Shown here piece by piece: positions 9,542-18,329 of a DNA stretch of 64,000 bases. The translations under genes and the position numbers were made by a program. The stretch's first letter is position 1. The number at the start of each line of letters is the position of its first letter. The DNA is from Vibrio splendidus (GTDB lineage: Bacteria > Pseudomonadota > Gammaproteobacteria > Enterobacterales > Vibrionaceae): positions 930,001 through 994,000 of the forward strand of contig NZ_AP025508.1 of assembly GCF_024347615.1 (NCBI RefSeq), read 5' to 3'. Below the pieces are notes generated by a model that was given only the letters and a program-made list of their open reading frames with translations, searched no databases and was not told where the DNA came from.

Positions 9542-11422
9542 ATGGCGTCGGATCTTCTGAATGTAGGGGCACAAAGTGTTCTTACGGCTCAGAGACAGCT
9601 CAACACCACAGGTCATAACATTTCTAACGCCAACACAGAGGGCTATAGCCGCCAGTCTGTGATTCAAGGTGTGAATGACCCGCGCCAGTACGGTGGGCAA
9701 TCCTACGGTATGGGTGTGCATGTGGAAAATGTTCGCCGCTCTTGGGATCAGTTTGCCGTCAAAGAACTTAACTTATCGACAACCAATGCCGCCAACAAAG
9801 GCGATACCGAAGCCAACCTCGATATGCTGTCGAGCATGTTGTCGTCGGTCGCTTCAAAGAAGATTCCAGAAAACCTCAACGAATGGTTTGATTCTGTTAA
9901 GACTCTCGCTGATACCCCGAATGATGTGGGTGCGCGCAAGGTCGTGCTAGAGAAAGCAGGGCTTGTAACTAAAACCTTGAATGAATTCCATGAAACGGTA
10001 CGTCAACAGTCTGATTCCACGAATAAAAAATTAGAAGTCGGCATAGAACGTGTAAACCAAATTGCTGTTGAGATTCGTGACGTTCAGCGTCTGATGATGC
10101 GAACACCAGGACCTCACAATGATTTACGAGACCAGCACGAAAAGCTGATCAATGAGCTATCTGGTTACACCAAAGTGACGGTAACGCCGCGCTCTAATGC
10201 GGAAGGATTTAACGTCCATATTGGTAATGGTCATACCTTGGTTTCTGGTAGTGAGGCAAGTCAACTGAAGTTGGTTGATGGTTTACCTGATACACATCAG
10301 CGTCGACTGGCGATAGTTGAAGGTAAGTCTTTGAAGCCGATTACCAGTAATGATATCGATGGTAAAATCGGTGCCATGCTCGATATGCGAGACGAACACA
10401 TTCCTGACATCATGGATGAACTTGGGCGTTTGGCGACGGCTTTCTCGGAGAAAGTAAACTCACTTCAGTCACAAGGTTTGGATCTCAATGGCAATGTTGG
10501 CCAAGATATCTTCACCGATGTGAACTCTGAGCGCGTGGCGAAATCACGCGTGACGGCTGGCAGCCAATCAAAGGCTGATGTTGCCGTTTATATTGATGAC
10601 ACCTCTGCCTTAAAAGGCGGCGAGTATGGTCTTAAGTATGACGGCAGTGATTATGTCGTGACCAAGCCTGACGGTGAAGCGGTAAAAGTCAGCACGAATG
10701 CAGCGGGCAATGCTTTCTATCTAGATGGTATGCGAGTCGAAGTTCGAAACCCGCCTGAATTGGGTGAGAAGCTGTTACTGCGTCCAACTCGTAACTTTGC
10801 GGCTCAGATTCAGATGGAAACCAAAGACCCTAGAGATATTGCCGCACAAAGTTATGAGGCATCGACCACGTTCGCGAAAGGCTCGGCGGGGTTCAAGATC
10901 CTAGCGGCCGGTCAATTGCGTGAGTTTGAAGTGATTGTTTCACCAAAAGGTGAGCAGTTTGCCGTGACTGACCCGAAAGGCAATATTTTAATGCAGCCGC
11001 AGCCGTACCCACCTGAAGGGCCGGTTACGATTAATGGTACGACTTTCGAGTTAACTTCTGGCGCTGTGGCAAACGATAAATTTACGGCAAACCTTGTCCC
11101 ATCAGAGGGTGACAACGGTAACTTGCGTAAGCTGCAAGATCTCCAAACCGGTAAGATCTTGAATGATGGTGAGTCTACGATTTTGGACCTTTACCACAAC
11201 TTGAATACCAACACGGGCCTGAAAGCGTCGACGGCAAATCGCTTAAGCGACATTGCCACCTTAGAAAAGGAATCCGCTCAGGAACGTATTGCTTCAGTGT
11301 CGGGGGTTAACCTCGATGAAGAAGCGGCAAATATGATGAAATTTCAGCAAGCGTACATGGCTTCTTCACGAATCATGCAAGCAGCCAATGATACGTTCAA
11401 TACTATTTTGGCTCTGAGGTAG
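9542..11422 (+). CDS. flgK: Hook-filament junction protein FlgK (HAP1)
   Basis: First of the two adaptor proteins between hook and filament, exported by the flagellar apparatus. Its 626 residues include the N-terminal LNTTGHNISNANTEGYSRQ axial motif and a C-terminal SGVNLDEEAANMMKFQQAYM helix. TTGGGGGC upstream may serve as the ribosome site. It is the first gene after its own sigma54 promoter, with flgL 9 bases downstream. Confidence 0.97.
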   Translation: MASDLLNVGAQSVLTAQRQLNTTGHNISNANTEGYSRQSVIQGVNDPRQYGGQSYGMGVHVENVRRSWDQFAVKELNLSTTNAANKGDTEANLDMLSSMLSSVASKKIPENLNEWFDSVKTLADTPNDVGARKVVLEKAGLVTKTLNEFHETVRQQSDSTNKKLEVGIERVNQIAVEIRDVQRLMMRTPGPHNDLRDQHEKLINELSGYTKVTVTPRSNAEGFNVHIGNGHTLVSGSEASQLKLVDGLPDTHQRRLAIVEGKSLKPITSNDIDGKIGAMLDMRDEHIPDIMDELGRLATAFSEKVNSLQSQGLDLNGNVGQDIFTDVNSERVAKSRVTAGSQSKADVAVYIDDTSALKGGEYGLKYDGSDYVVTKPDGEAVKVSTNAAGNAFYLDGMRVEVRNPPELGEKLLLRPTRNFAAQIQMETKDPRDIAAQSYEASTTFAKGSAGFKILAAGQLREFEVIVSPKGEQFAVTDPKGNILMQPQPYPPEGPVTINGTTFELTSGAVANDKFTANLVPSEGDNGNLRKLQDLQTGKILNDGESTILDLYHNLNTNTGLKASTANRLSDIATLEKESAQERIASVSGVNLDEEAANMMKFQQAYMASSRIMQAANDTFNTILALR

Positions 11423-11431
11423 GAAGTATAA

Positions 11432-12622
11432 ATGTTGAATCGTATTTCTAGCTTCCACAATTACCAATCTGTTCAGAATGACTTGCGCCGTCAAGAGAAC
11501 AAGATACATCACAACCAAGCACAACTTGCTTCCGGTAAGAAGTTGCAGTCGCCAAGTGATGATCCTCTTGCGACCCACTATTTACAAAATATTGGTCAGC
11601 AATCAGAGCAGCTTAAGCAATATAGTGACGCAATCGTCTTGGTTCGTAATCGATTAGAGCATCATGAGGTATTGGTCTCCAACACCGAAGGCTTTGCTGA
11701 TGAAGCAAAACGAACCGTGATGGAAATGATTAACGGTGCGCTCTCTCCAGAGGACCGTTTAGCGAAGAAACGCGAGATCCAAGAGCTATCAAATAATTTT
11801 CTGCATCTAGCTAACTCTCAAGATGAGTCGGGTAACTACACGTTTGCGGGTACTAAGCCGAAGAATCAACCCTTCTTTAGAGATAACCAAGGCAACGTCA
11901 GCTATCAGGGCGATGACTATCAGCGAAAGATGCGTGTAGCGAGTAGCTTCGAGATGGCGATGAATGATCCAGGCAGCAAGTTATTTATGGAAATAGATAA
12001 CCCGTTTGGTGATTACGAACCGCAGTACGAACTCGAACCCGCTTCTGAATTACTTTTGGAACGTGCGACGAACTCAGCTGAAGATGGGTCAACGTATAAA
12101 GTGACGTTCGTTGATATGCAGACAGGAAATTATGCTTATCAACTTGAAAAAGATGGCGCAGTGGTGGCCGCAGAAGACTTTGATCCTTCGACTGGCATTG
12201 TCTATGAAGGGCTGAATATCCAAATCAAAGGCCAAATCACTAAAGGTGATTCGATCACCTTAGAACCGCGAGAGACTTTCTCTATCTTTGATACGTTCAA
12301 AGAGGCGGCTGAGCAGGCTGAAAACCCGGTATCGGATGCATCAGCAACAGCGAAGCTGCACCAAGTAACCGAAGAGTTCCACGCTGCGTTTATCCATTTG
12401 ACCAAGGCGAGAACCGATGTTGGTGCGCGTTTAAGTACGCTGGATATTCAAGAGCAACAGCATGAAGATTTTAAGTTGTCTTTAGCCAAAGCAAAAAGCA
12501 ACTTTGAAGACTTGGATTACTCGAAAGCCATCATTGAATTCAATGAAAACTCTCGAGCACTGCAAGCTTCCCAACAAGCGTTTGGTAAAACAAAAGACCT
12601 GACCTTGTTTAATTATATTTAA
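11432..12622 (+). CDS. flgL: Hook-filament junction protein FlgL (HAP3)
   Basis: Second junction protein, 396 residues and flagellin-like at both ends: MLNRISSFHNYQSVQNDL at the start and a helical C-terminus with LDYSKAIIEFNENSRALQ. The motif LASGKKLQSPSDDPLATHY corresponds to the SSG..I..A.DD region of flagellins. It follows flgK in the same transcript and lies just upstream of the flagellin cluster. Confidence 0.96.
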   Translation: MLNRISSFHNYQSVQNDLRRQENKIHHNQAQLASGKKLQSPSDDPLATHYLQNIGQQSEQLKQYSDAIVLVRNRLEHHEVLVSNTEGFADEAKRTVMEMINGALSPEDRLAKKREIQELSNNFLHLANSQDESGNYTFAGTKPKNQPFFRDNQGNVSYQGDDYQRKMRVASSFEMAMNDPGSKLFMEIDNPFGDYEPQYELEPASELLLERATNSAEDGSTYKVTFVDMQTGNYAYQLEKDGAVVAAEDFDPSTGIVYEGLNIQIKGQITKGDSITLEPRETFSIFDTFKEAAEQAENPVSDASATAKLHQVTEEFHAAFIHLTKARTDVGARLSTLDIQEQQHEDFKLSLAKAKSNFEDLDYSKAIIEFNENSRALQASQQAFGKTKDLTLFNYI

Positions 12623-13045
12623 TTAACAATCTGTATTTAGTGGTGAATTAACCCTCACCATTGAAGTTAGATTCTTTGCCGTATGTGCTATGCCGTATGA
12701 GCGAATCACTTCAACCTTTGCCGGTTTCTTATACAGGATGTCATCTGTTTGAAAATAGCGGCAAAAAGCGGCAATGGGTCAACGAAGGTACTTTTTGTTC
12801 CCCAAGCCAGTTAAACCAAATCGAGTTAAGTTTTCATTTAAGTGATTGATTTTATATATATTAAAAATTAATCGAAACAGTATTAAACTTGGCATATAAC
12901 TTGTATCTGTGTTGGTCATAAAATGATTTATACAGATCTTAAACCCTGCATAGGGTTTAGCGAGTAATACACGGTCAGTGCTTATCCATATGAGAGTAAA
13001 GCTGGCCGCTTCGCAGAAAGTTTGCGAACTCATAAGGAGAGCAAA
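12623..13045 (+). other. 423-bp spacer between flgL and the first flagellin
   Basis: No supportable gene lies here. A weak inverted repeat (12641-12646 with 12655-12660) follows flgL without a T tract. The rest is AT-rich, then a sigma54-like element at 12890 and a leader of about 130 bases. The leader has two perfect hairpins: 12940-12947 with 12952-12959, and 13010-13015 with 13023-13028. The second ends just before the GGAG ribosome site at 13036. Confidence 0.6.
12890..12905 (+). promoter_or_regulatory. Probable sigma54 promoter for the first flagellin
   Basis: TGGCAT-ATAAC-TTGTA matches the -24/-12 pattern, except that the -12 doublet is GT instead of GC. FlaA of V. cholerae is the sigma54-dependent flagellin, and this gene looks like its orthologue, which supports the call. 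No sigma28 element was found upstream. Confidence 0.55.
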
Positions 13046-14182
13046 ATGGCTATTAATGTAAGCACTAACGTTTCTGCTATGACAGCACAGCGTTACCTGA
13101 ATAAAGCGTCTAATGATTTAGCGACTTCTATGGAGCGTTTGTCATCAGGGCATAAAATCAACAGCGCGAAAGATGATGCAGCCGGTCTGCAAATCTCTAA
13201 CCGTTTAACGGCGCAATCACGTGGTTTAGACGTAGCAATGCGTAATGCCAATGATGGTATTTCAATTGCACAAACCGCTGAAGGTGCGATGAACGAATCA
13301 ACCAACGTACTACAACGTATGCGTGATCTGGCGATTCAATCATCAAACGGTACGAACTCGGCAGCGGAACGTACCGCGCTTAATGAAGAGTCTTCGGCAC
13401 TTCAAGATGAGCTAAACCGTATCGCGGAAACGACCTCGTTTGGTGGCCGTCGTCTGTTGAATGGTTCATTTGGTGAAGCATCTTTCCAGATAGGTTCTAG
13501 TTCTGGTGAAGCGATGATTATGGGACTCACTAGTGTTCGTGCTGATGACTTCCGTATGGGCGGTACTACGTTCGATTCTGAAAACGGTAAAGATAAAAGC
13601 TGGGAAGTGCCGCCAACGGCGAGCGATCTTAAGTTTGAATTCAGAACCAAAGCAGGTGAAGACATCGTTTTAGATATCAATACCAAAGCGGGTGATGATA
13701 TCGAAGAGCTTGCTACTTACATTAATGGTCAATCTGATCTTGTGAACGCATCGGTGACTGATGATGGTCGCATACAACTATTCGTTGCTGAACCTGACCT
13801 TGACGGTGCAATGTCGATCTCTGGTGGCCTAGCATCTGAGCTAGGTATTAAGAGTGAAGGTCGTGCAACATCGGTTCAAGATATCAGCCTGACTAGCGTT
13901 GCAGGTTCACAAAACGCAATCAGCGTGATTGATTCTGCAATGAAGTACGTAGATTCACAGCGTGCTGATTTGGGTGCTAAACAGAACCGTCTAAGCCACA
14001 GTATTAATAACTTGGCAAACGTTCAAGAGAACGTAGACGCTTCTAACAGCCGAATCAAAGATACGGACTTTGCGAAAGAGACGACGCAAATGACCAAATC
14101 ACAAATTCTGCAACAAGCAGGTACTTCGATACTTGCTCAAGCAAAACAGTTGCCTAACTCTGCAATGACACTATTGCAATAG
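13046..14182 (+). CDS. flaA: Flagellin, FlaA type
   Basis: Filament subunit of 378 residues. The start is ATG 13046 behind AAGGAGA; an in-frame ATG 24 bases upstream has no ribosome site and extends beyond the universal [15 protein letters not shown] start. D0/D1 ends are intact: [20 protein letters not shown] at the N-terminus and [15 protein letters not shown] at the C-terminus. The core segment [16 protein letters not shown] and the ending MTLLQ match what I recall of V. cholerae FlaA, which is needed for motility. It differs from the two flagellins downstream, which end in LSLLG. Confidence 0.93.
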   Translation: MAINVSTNVSAMTAQRYLNKASNDLATSMERLSSGHKINSAKDDAAGLQISNRLTAQSRGLDVAMRNANDGISIAQTAEGAMNESTNVLQRMRDLAIQSSNGTNSAAERTALNEESSALQDELNRIAETTSFGGRRLLNGSFGEASFQIGSSSGEAMIMGLTSVRADDFRMGGTTFDSENGKDKSWEVPPTASDLKFEFRTKAGEDIVLDINTKAGDDIEELATYINGQSDLVNASVTDDGRIQLFVAEPDLDGAMSISGGLASELGIKSEGRATSVQDISLTSVAGSQNAISVIDSAMKYVDSQRADLGAKQNRLSHSINNLANVQENVDASNSRIKDTDFAKETTQMTKSQILQQAGTSILAQAKQLPNSAMTLLQ

Positions 14183-14373
14183 TTATTGGTTGAACTTGCT
14201 GCTCGTGTTCAGACGTGAGCCATGCAGCAAGGGAAACTGGCAAGCATACTTACTATGAGTGTTTAGCTCTCTCATCTCTCACCTGCTATTCATTTTTACG
14301 GTAAGAATGCAACGGCGAGTCAGAAATGTGTTCATTTCTCGATGATCTCCACACAGGCTCTGACCTGCCAACT

Positions 14374-14412
14374 AGCCCCGGTTCTCTCAAAGGAAAAGGG
14401 GCTTTTTCCTTT
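14374..14412 (+). terminator. Probable terminator downstream of flaA
   Basis: AGCCCC (14374-14379) pairs with GGGGCT (14398-14403), with an 18-base loop and a following T-rich run. It lies 190 bases beyond the flaA stop, so flaA mRNA would have a long 3' tail. Confidence 0.5.
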
Positions 14413-14791
14413 CTGTTATTTATTTCTCTGTTTCCTATCTTTCTTATTTCTATCTTTTTGCTTTCTACCTTTTTGTTTTCTTGTCTTTTGCGTTTCCCAC
14501 TGGTTTCTAACTTTTAGTTTTCTAACCCTTAACGCTTCAATTCGCTCCATTTTCGTTGCTAAAAATGGTCCACTTGGCTAGATGAATTGCACAATCTTTA
14601 TGCCCATCAATGATCTTTGGTGATTGATCATTTCTGAGCGTTGACCATTTTGAACGGTAGTTAGCGTGTTTTTTGAACAAATTAAGATTTATACCCGATT
14701 AAACCCTATCGCTTTTTTAGAAAAGTGTGAAATTTAACTTATTGATAAGTAATGATTTAATATTTTATTTGTGGTTTTTTAAAAGTTTTTC

Positions 14792-14818
14792 TAAAGCTTA
14801 GGGATTTTGAGCCGTTAT
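14792..14818 (+). promoter_or_regulatory. Sigma28 (FliA) promoter for the second flagellin
   Basis: TAAA, a 15-base spacer and GCCGTTAT match the FliA consensus TAAA-N15-GCCGATAA with one mismatch. It lies 81 bases upstream of the flagellin start. FliA itself is encoded at 44.2 kb. Confidence 0.85.
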
Positions 14819-14899
14819 TAAATGTAACTTTGAGAGAACTACTTGGTTTTCCGAGACGTCGGAAACCGCTATACCGGAAAATCAATTGGAGAAATCACC

Positions 14900-16033
14900 A
14901 TGGCAGTGAATGTAAATACAAACGTTTCAGCGATGACAGCGCAACGTTACCTAAACAACGCAAACAGCGCGCAACAAACATCAATGGAGCGCCTAGCTTC
15001 AGGCTCTAAAATCAACAGCGCTAAAGATGACGCTGCGGGCCTACAAATCTCTAACCGTTTGAACGTTCAGAGCCGCGGCCTTGATGTTGCTGTACGTAAC
15101 GCGAACGACGGTATCTCTATTGCACAAACTGCTGAAGGTGCAATGAACGAGACAACCAACATCCTGCAACGTATGCGTGATTTGTCTCTACAATCTTCAA
15201 ACGGCTCAAACTCAAAATCTGAGCGTGTAGCGATTCAAGAAGAAGTAACAGCACTGAACGACGAACTGAACCGTATTGCGGAAACCACGTCTTTTGGTGG
15301 CAATAAGCTGCTTAACGGTACTCACGGTACTAAATCATTCCAAATCGGTGCGGACAACGGTGAAGCGGTAATGCTTCAACTGAAAGACATGCGCTCTGAT
15401 AACGCTCAGATGGGTGGTAAGAGCTACCAAACTGAGAACGCGAAAGACAAAGACTGGAACGTTCAAGCTGGCGCAAACGACCTAAAAATGTCGTTCACTG
15501 ATAACTTCGGCCAAGCACAAGAAATCGATGTGTCTGCGAAAGCGGGCGACGACATCGAAGAGCTAGCAACGTACATCAACGGTCAACAAGATTCTGTTAA
15601 AGCGTCTGTAACTGAAGACGGTAAGCTGCAAATGTTTACTGGCAACAACAAAGTTGAAGGCGAAGTGGCATTCTCTGGCAGCCTTGCTGGTGAACTAGGC
15701 ATGCAACCTGGCAAAGATGTAACGGTTGATACTATCGACGTAACATCAGTTGGCGGCGCACAAGAATCTGTTGCAGTTATCGATGCGGCACTTAAGTATG
15801 TAGATAGCCACCGTGCTGAACTGGGTGCTTTCCAAAACCGTTTCGACCACGCTATCAGCAACTTAGACAACATTAACGAAAATGTTAATGCATCTAAGAG
15901 CCGTATTAAAGATACCGATTTCGCGAAAGAAACGACTCAGATGACTAAGTCTCAGATCCTTTCTCAAGCTTCAAGCTCGATTCTTGCTCAAGCGAAGCAA
16001 GCTCCGAACTCGGCACTTAGCCTACTAGGTTAA
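14900..16033 (+). CDS. flaC: Flagellin, FlaC-like
   Basis: Filament subunit of 377 residues. The start is ATG 14900 behind TTGGAGAAA. Upstream in-frame codons are not flagellin-like and overlap the leader hairpin. N-terminal [38 protein letters not shown] and C-terminal NSALSLLG are intact. [14 protein letters not shown] resembles what I recall of V. cholerae FlaC, but flagellin letters differ between Vibrio species, so the symbol is tentative. It has its own sigma28 promoter and terminator, so it is monocistronic. Confidence 0.92.
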   Translation: MAVNVNTNVSAMTAQRYLNNANSAQQTSMERLASGSKINSAKDDAAGLQISNRLNVQSRGLDVAVRNANDGISIAQTAEGAMNETTNILQRMRDLSLQSSNGSNSKSERVAIQEEVTALNDELNRIAETTSFGGNKLLNGTHGTKSFQIGADNGEAVMLQLKDMRSDNAQMGGKSYQTENAKDKDWNVQAGANDLKMSFTDNFGQAQEIDVSAKAGDDIEELATYINGQQDSVKASVTEDGKLQMFTGNNKVEGEVAFSGSLAGELGMQPGKDVTVDTIDVTSVGGAQESVAVIDAALKYVDSHRAELGAFQNRFDHAISNLDNINENVNASKSRIKDTDFAKETTQMTKSQILSQASSSILAQAKQAPNSALSLLG

Positions 16034-16068
16034 TCGATTAAAAAGCCACGTTGTCATGTTGGTTATAA

Positions 16069-16100
16069 GCGCTGTTGATCATAAGTGTTGTTGATCATAA
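16069..16100 (+). repeat. Two-copy 16-base tandem repeat after the second flagellin
   Basis: Two adjacent 16-base units (16069-16084 and 16085-16100) share TGTTGATCATAA-type sequence, and a degenerate third unit lies just upstream. Each unit contains the palindrome TGATCA. Confidence 0.65.
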
Positions 16101-16156
16101 ACGTTAACGTTAGGCTTCCACAAATTAGCTCGTGGTGAGAGATGAGCGCTAAACAG

Positions 16157-16180
16157 ACCCAGCTTCGGCTGGGTTTTTTA
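16157..16180 (+). terminator. Rho-independent terminator after the second flagellin
   Basis: A perfect 7-bp stem ACCCAGC/GCTGGGT is capped by a TTCG tetraloop and followed by TTTTT. Confidence 0.93.
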
Positions 16181-16240
16181 TTGCCTGTAATTTGGCGAAG
16201 GTGTATTTGGAAAAGTGCCATGTTGGTAAGCAGGAGCAAA

Positions 16241-16376
16241 AGCGAGATTCCCTATCACGTTCGTTCCTCACTTAGGGAATGACGACTATAGAGAGGTAGC
16301 CATCCATTGTTTACTTGAATCGAAGTCGTTGGTCGTCATCCCAGAATCGAGTAGAACGAGATATCAGGGATCTGCT
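16241..16376. repeat. REP/MITE-like inverted-repeat element
   Basis: Two arms of about 45 bases (16241-16286 and 16332-16376) are imperfect reverse complements, each carrying a CCCTGATA/CCCTATCA-type core and a GTCATCCC/GGGAATGAC end. About 45 bases separate them. I recall similar 'TTCCCTATCACG…TTAGGGAATGACG' palindromes scattered between genes in Vibrio genomes. No coding capacity is seen. Confidence 0.7.
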
Positions 16377-16512
16377 TTGGTTTTTATGTGCAAGGCGACA
16401 CTTATAAATGAGCTAGGATACGAAACTTTAGCGAATGTCGCTCTATTAATTGAATCCCGGTCACACTTTTCTTTGTTGTTGAAAAGAATATGAAAAAAAG
16501 CACATTTTTTAT

Positions 16513-16539
16513 TAAAGCTTCTAATTAAGGGGCCGTTAA
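16513..16539 (+). promoter_or_regulatory. Sigma28 (FliA) promoter for the third flagellin
   Basis: TAAA, exactly 15 bases, then GCCGTTAA is close to the FliA consensus. It lies 130 bases before the start codon, which implies a leader of roughly 120 bases containing the 14-bp hairpin at 16608-16643. Confidence 0.85.
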
Positions 16540-16669
16540 AGGGATTGAGAGAAATGATATGTACCAATGTAAGGTGAGAGAGACACTGGTGCATAAACAA
16601 AATTGACATGTATTTGTGTGAGGTGAGAGTCACATAAGTACATTAAAAAATGCCTAAAGGAGATCAACT

Positions 16670-17800
16670 ATGGCGATTAATGTAAGCACTAATGTGTCTG
16701 CAATGACGGCTCAGCGCTACCTAAATAGCGCGGCTGAAGGTACTCAAAAATCAATGGAGCGTTTGTCTTCTGGCTATAAAATCAATAGCGCAAAAGATGA
16801 TGCTGCAGGCCTACAAATCTCTAACCGCTTAACGTCGCAAAGCCGTGGCCTAGATATGGCTGTGAAAAACGCGAATGATGGTATCTCTATTGCACAGACA
16901 GCTGAAGGTGCCATGAATGAGTCAACCAACATTCTGCAACGTATGCGTGACCTTTCTCTTCAATCTTCAAATGGTTCAAACAGCAAATCTGAACGTGTTG
17001 CGATCCAAGAAGAAGTCTCTGCTCTAAACACAGAACTTAACCGTATTGCTGAAACGACCTCTTTTGGTGGTAACAAGCTTCTTAACGGTACTTACGGCAG
17101 CCAATCTTTCCAAATCGGTGCAGATTCTGGTGAAGCAGTAATGCTGACGATGAATAACATGCGTACTGACACTCAAGACATGGGTGGCAAGAGCTACGGC
17201 GTTACAGAAGGCAAAGATGCTTCTTGGCGTGTAGCTGCAGGTTCTGATCTGACTATCAAATACAACGATAAGTTTGGTGAAGCACAAGAGTTGTCTATTT
17301 CTGCGAAGGAAGGCAACGATATGGAAGAACTAGCAACTTACATCAATGGTCAGAGCCAAGACGTTAAAGCGTCAGTTGGTGAAGGCGGCAAACTGCAACT
17401 TTTCGCTTCAAGCCAAAAAGTTGAAGGTGATGTTGAGTTCGGCGGCAGCCTTGCTGGTGAACTTGGTATTGGTGCTGCTAAAGACGTGACTGTTAACGAT
17501 ATCGATGTAACTTCGGTTGCTGGCGCGAACGAAGCGGTATCTATCATTGATGGCGCACTAAAATCTGTAGATAGTAACCGTGCTTCTCTTGGTGCTTTCC
17601 AAAACCGTTTTGACCACGCAATCAGCAACTTAGATAACATCAACGAAAACGTTAATGCATCTAAGAGCCGTATCAAAGATACCGATTACGCGAAAGAAAC
17701 GACAGCAATGACGAAGTCTCAAATCCTACAACAGGCGAGTACTTCTATCCTAGCTCAAGCAAAACAATCACCATCAGCAGCTCTAAGCTTATTGGGCTAA
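16670..17800 (+). CDS. Flagellin (third paralogue)
   Basis: Filament subunit of 376 residues behind AAAGGAG. N-terminal [40 protein letters not shown] and C-terminal SAALSLLG are intact. Its middle is closer to the second flagellin than to FlaA: both share [20 protein letters not shown] and [20 protein letters not shown]. It is probably a FlaB/FlaD-class minor flagellin, but no letter can be assigned safely. It has its own sigma28 promoter. Confidence 0.92.
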   Translation: MAINVSTNVSAMTAQRYLNSAAEGTQKSMERLSSGYKINSAKDDAAGLQISNRLTSQSRGLDMAVKNANDGISIAQTAEGAMNESTNILQRMRDLSLQSSNGSNSKSERVAIQEEVSALNTELNRIAETTSFGGNKLLNGTYGSQSFQIGADSGEAVMLTMNNMRTDTQDMGGKSYGVTEGKDASWRVAAGSDLTIKYNDKFGEAQELSISAKEGNDMEELATYINGQSQDVKASVGEGGKLQLFASSQKVEGDVEFGGSLAGELGIGAAKDVTVNDIDVTSVAGANEAVSIIDGALKSVDSNRASLGAFQNRFDHAISNLDNINENVNASKSRIKDTDYAKETTAMTKSQILQQASTSILAQAKQSPSAALSLLG

Positions 17801-17822
17801 ACTTACCTCGGTAAGTAGCGGT

Positions 17823-17848
17823 AAACTCTACTCTGGGTAGAGTTTTAC
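17823..17848 (+). terminator. Hairpin terminator between third flagellin and flaG
   Basis: AAACTCTAC (17823-17831) pairs with GTAGAGTTT (17837-17845) around a 5-base loop and ends in a short T run. It lies only about 35 bases before flaG. I see no sigma54 or sigma28 element between it and flaG, so some read-through is likely. Confidence 0.6.
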
Positions 17849-17881
17849 TGTATGGCTCACAAAGGAGGGAGGGAGACTGTT

Positions 17882-18307
17882 ATGGAAATACCATCCAACG
17901 CATCGAACATCCAGCCTTATGGCTCACCTAATGGCATTAAATTTGCAAGCGATGAAGGTAGTAGTGCGTCGAGCACTTCACGACTGAAAGAAGCAACATC
18001 TTATGGCAAGGTAGAAAAATCGAAAGAGCAAGCTACCGAAGCGGCGATTCAATTAGCTCAACATCGACAAGAGTTAAACGATGAAGAGCGAGTCAAGATG
18101 GTAGAGAAGGTAAACGAGTTTATCTCCTCTCTCAACAAGGGTGTTGCCTTTAAAGTCGATGAAGAGTCGGGGAGAGATGTGGTTACCATTTATGAGACCA
18201 CAACCGGTGATATTATTCGCCAGATCCCTGACGAAGAAATGCTTGAAATTCTAAGACGCCTAGCAGCCCAAAATTCAAATAGTAGAATATTTGAGGTGAA
18301 GGTTTAA
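17882..18307 (+). CDS. flaG: FlaG family flagellar protein
   Basis: Small FlaG-domain protein of 141 residues, linked in other bacteria to filament length control. The start is ATG 17882 behind a long AAAGGAGGGAGGG site; an ATG 30 bases upstream would place that site inside the gene. The C-terminal half holds the family core LNKGVAFKVDEESGRDVVT and GDIIRQIPDEEMLEILRRL. It heads the flaG-fliD-flaI-fliS group. The exact mechanism is not established. Confidence 0.9.
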   Translation: MEIPSNASNIQPYGSPNGIKFASDEGSSASSTSRLKEATSYGKVEKSKEQATEAAIQLAQHRQELNDEERVKMVEKVNEFISSLNKGVAFKVDEESGRDVVTIYETTTGDIIRQIPDEEMLEILRRLAAQNSNSRIFEVKV

Positions 18308-18329
18308 GTCGTATTATTGAGGTGGTTTA

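Larger units (their letters stand above)
14183..14899 (+). other. 717-bp spacer between first and second flagellin
   Basis: No credible gene. A hairpin without T tract lies just after flaA (14195-14202 with 14224-14231). A terminator follows at 14374-14403, then a striking pyrimidine-rich stretch at about 14403-14530. Further small hairpins are near 14547-14568 and 14609-14632. A sigma28 promoter lies at 14792-14818. The leader hairpin of the next flagellin is at 14845-14867. Confidence 0.6.
16034..16669 (+). other. 636-bp spacer between second and third flagellin
   Basis: No credible gene. In order it holds a short 16-base tandem repeat (16069-16100), a perfect terminator (16157-16180), a REP/MITE-like inverted-repeat element (about 16241-16376), a sigma28 promoter (16513-16539), and a long leader hairpin (16608-16643) before the ribosome site AAAGGAG. 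Confidence 0.65.

Noticed and set aside
12641-12660. Inverted repeat after flgL as a terminator
   Set aside because: Only 6 bp with an 8-base loop and no T tract.
12661-12849. 62-codon open frame after flgL
   Set aside because: No ribosome site, no recognisable product, and it lies in the AT-rich upstream region of the flaA promoter.
14326-14581. Overlapping open frames in the pyrimidine-rich spacer
   Set aside because: Phe/Leu/Ser runs are the automatic result of T/C-rich DNA; no start signal or homology is visible.
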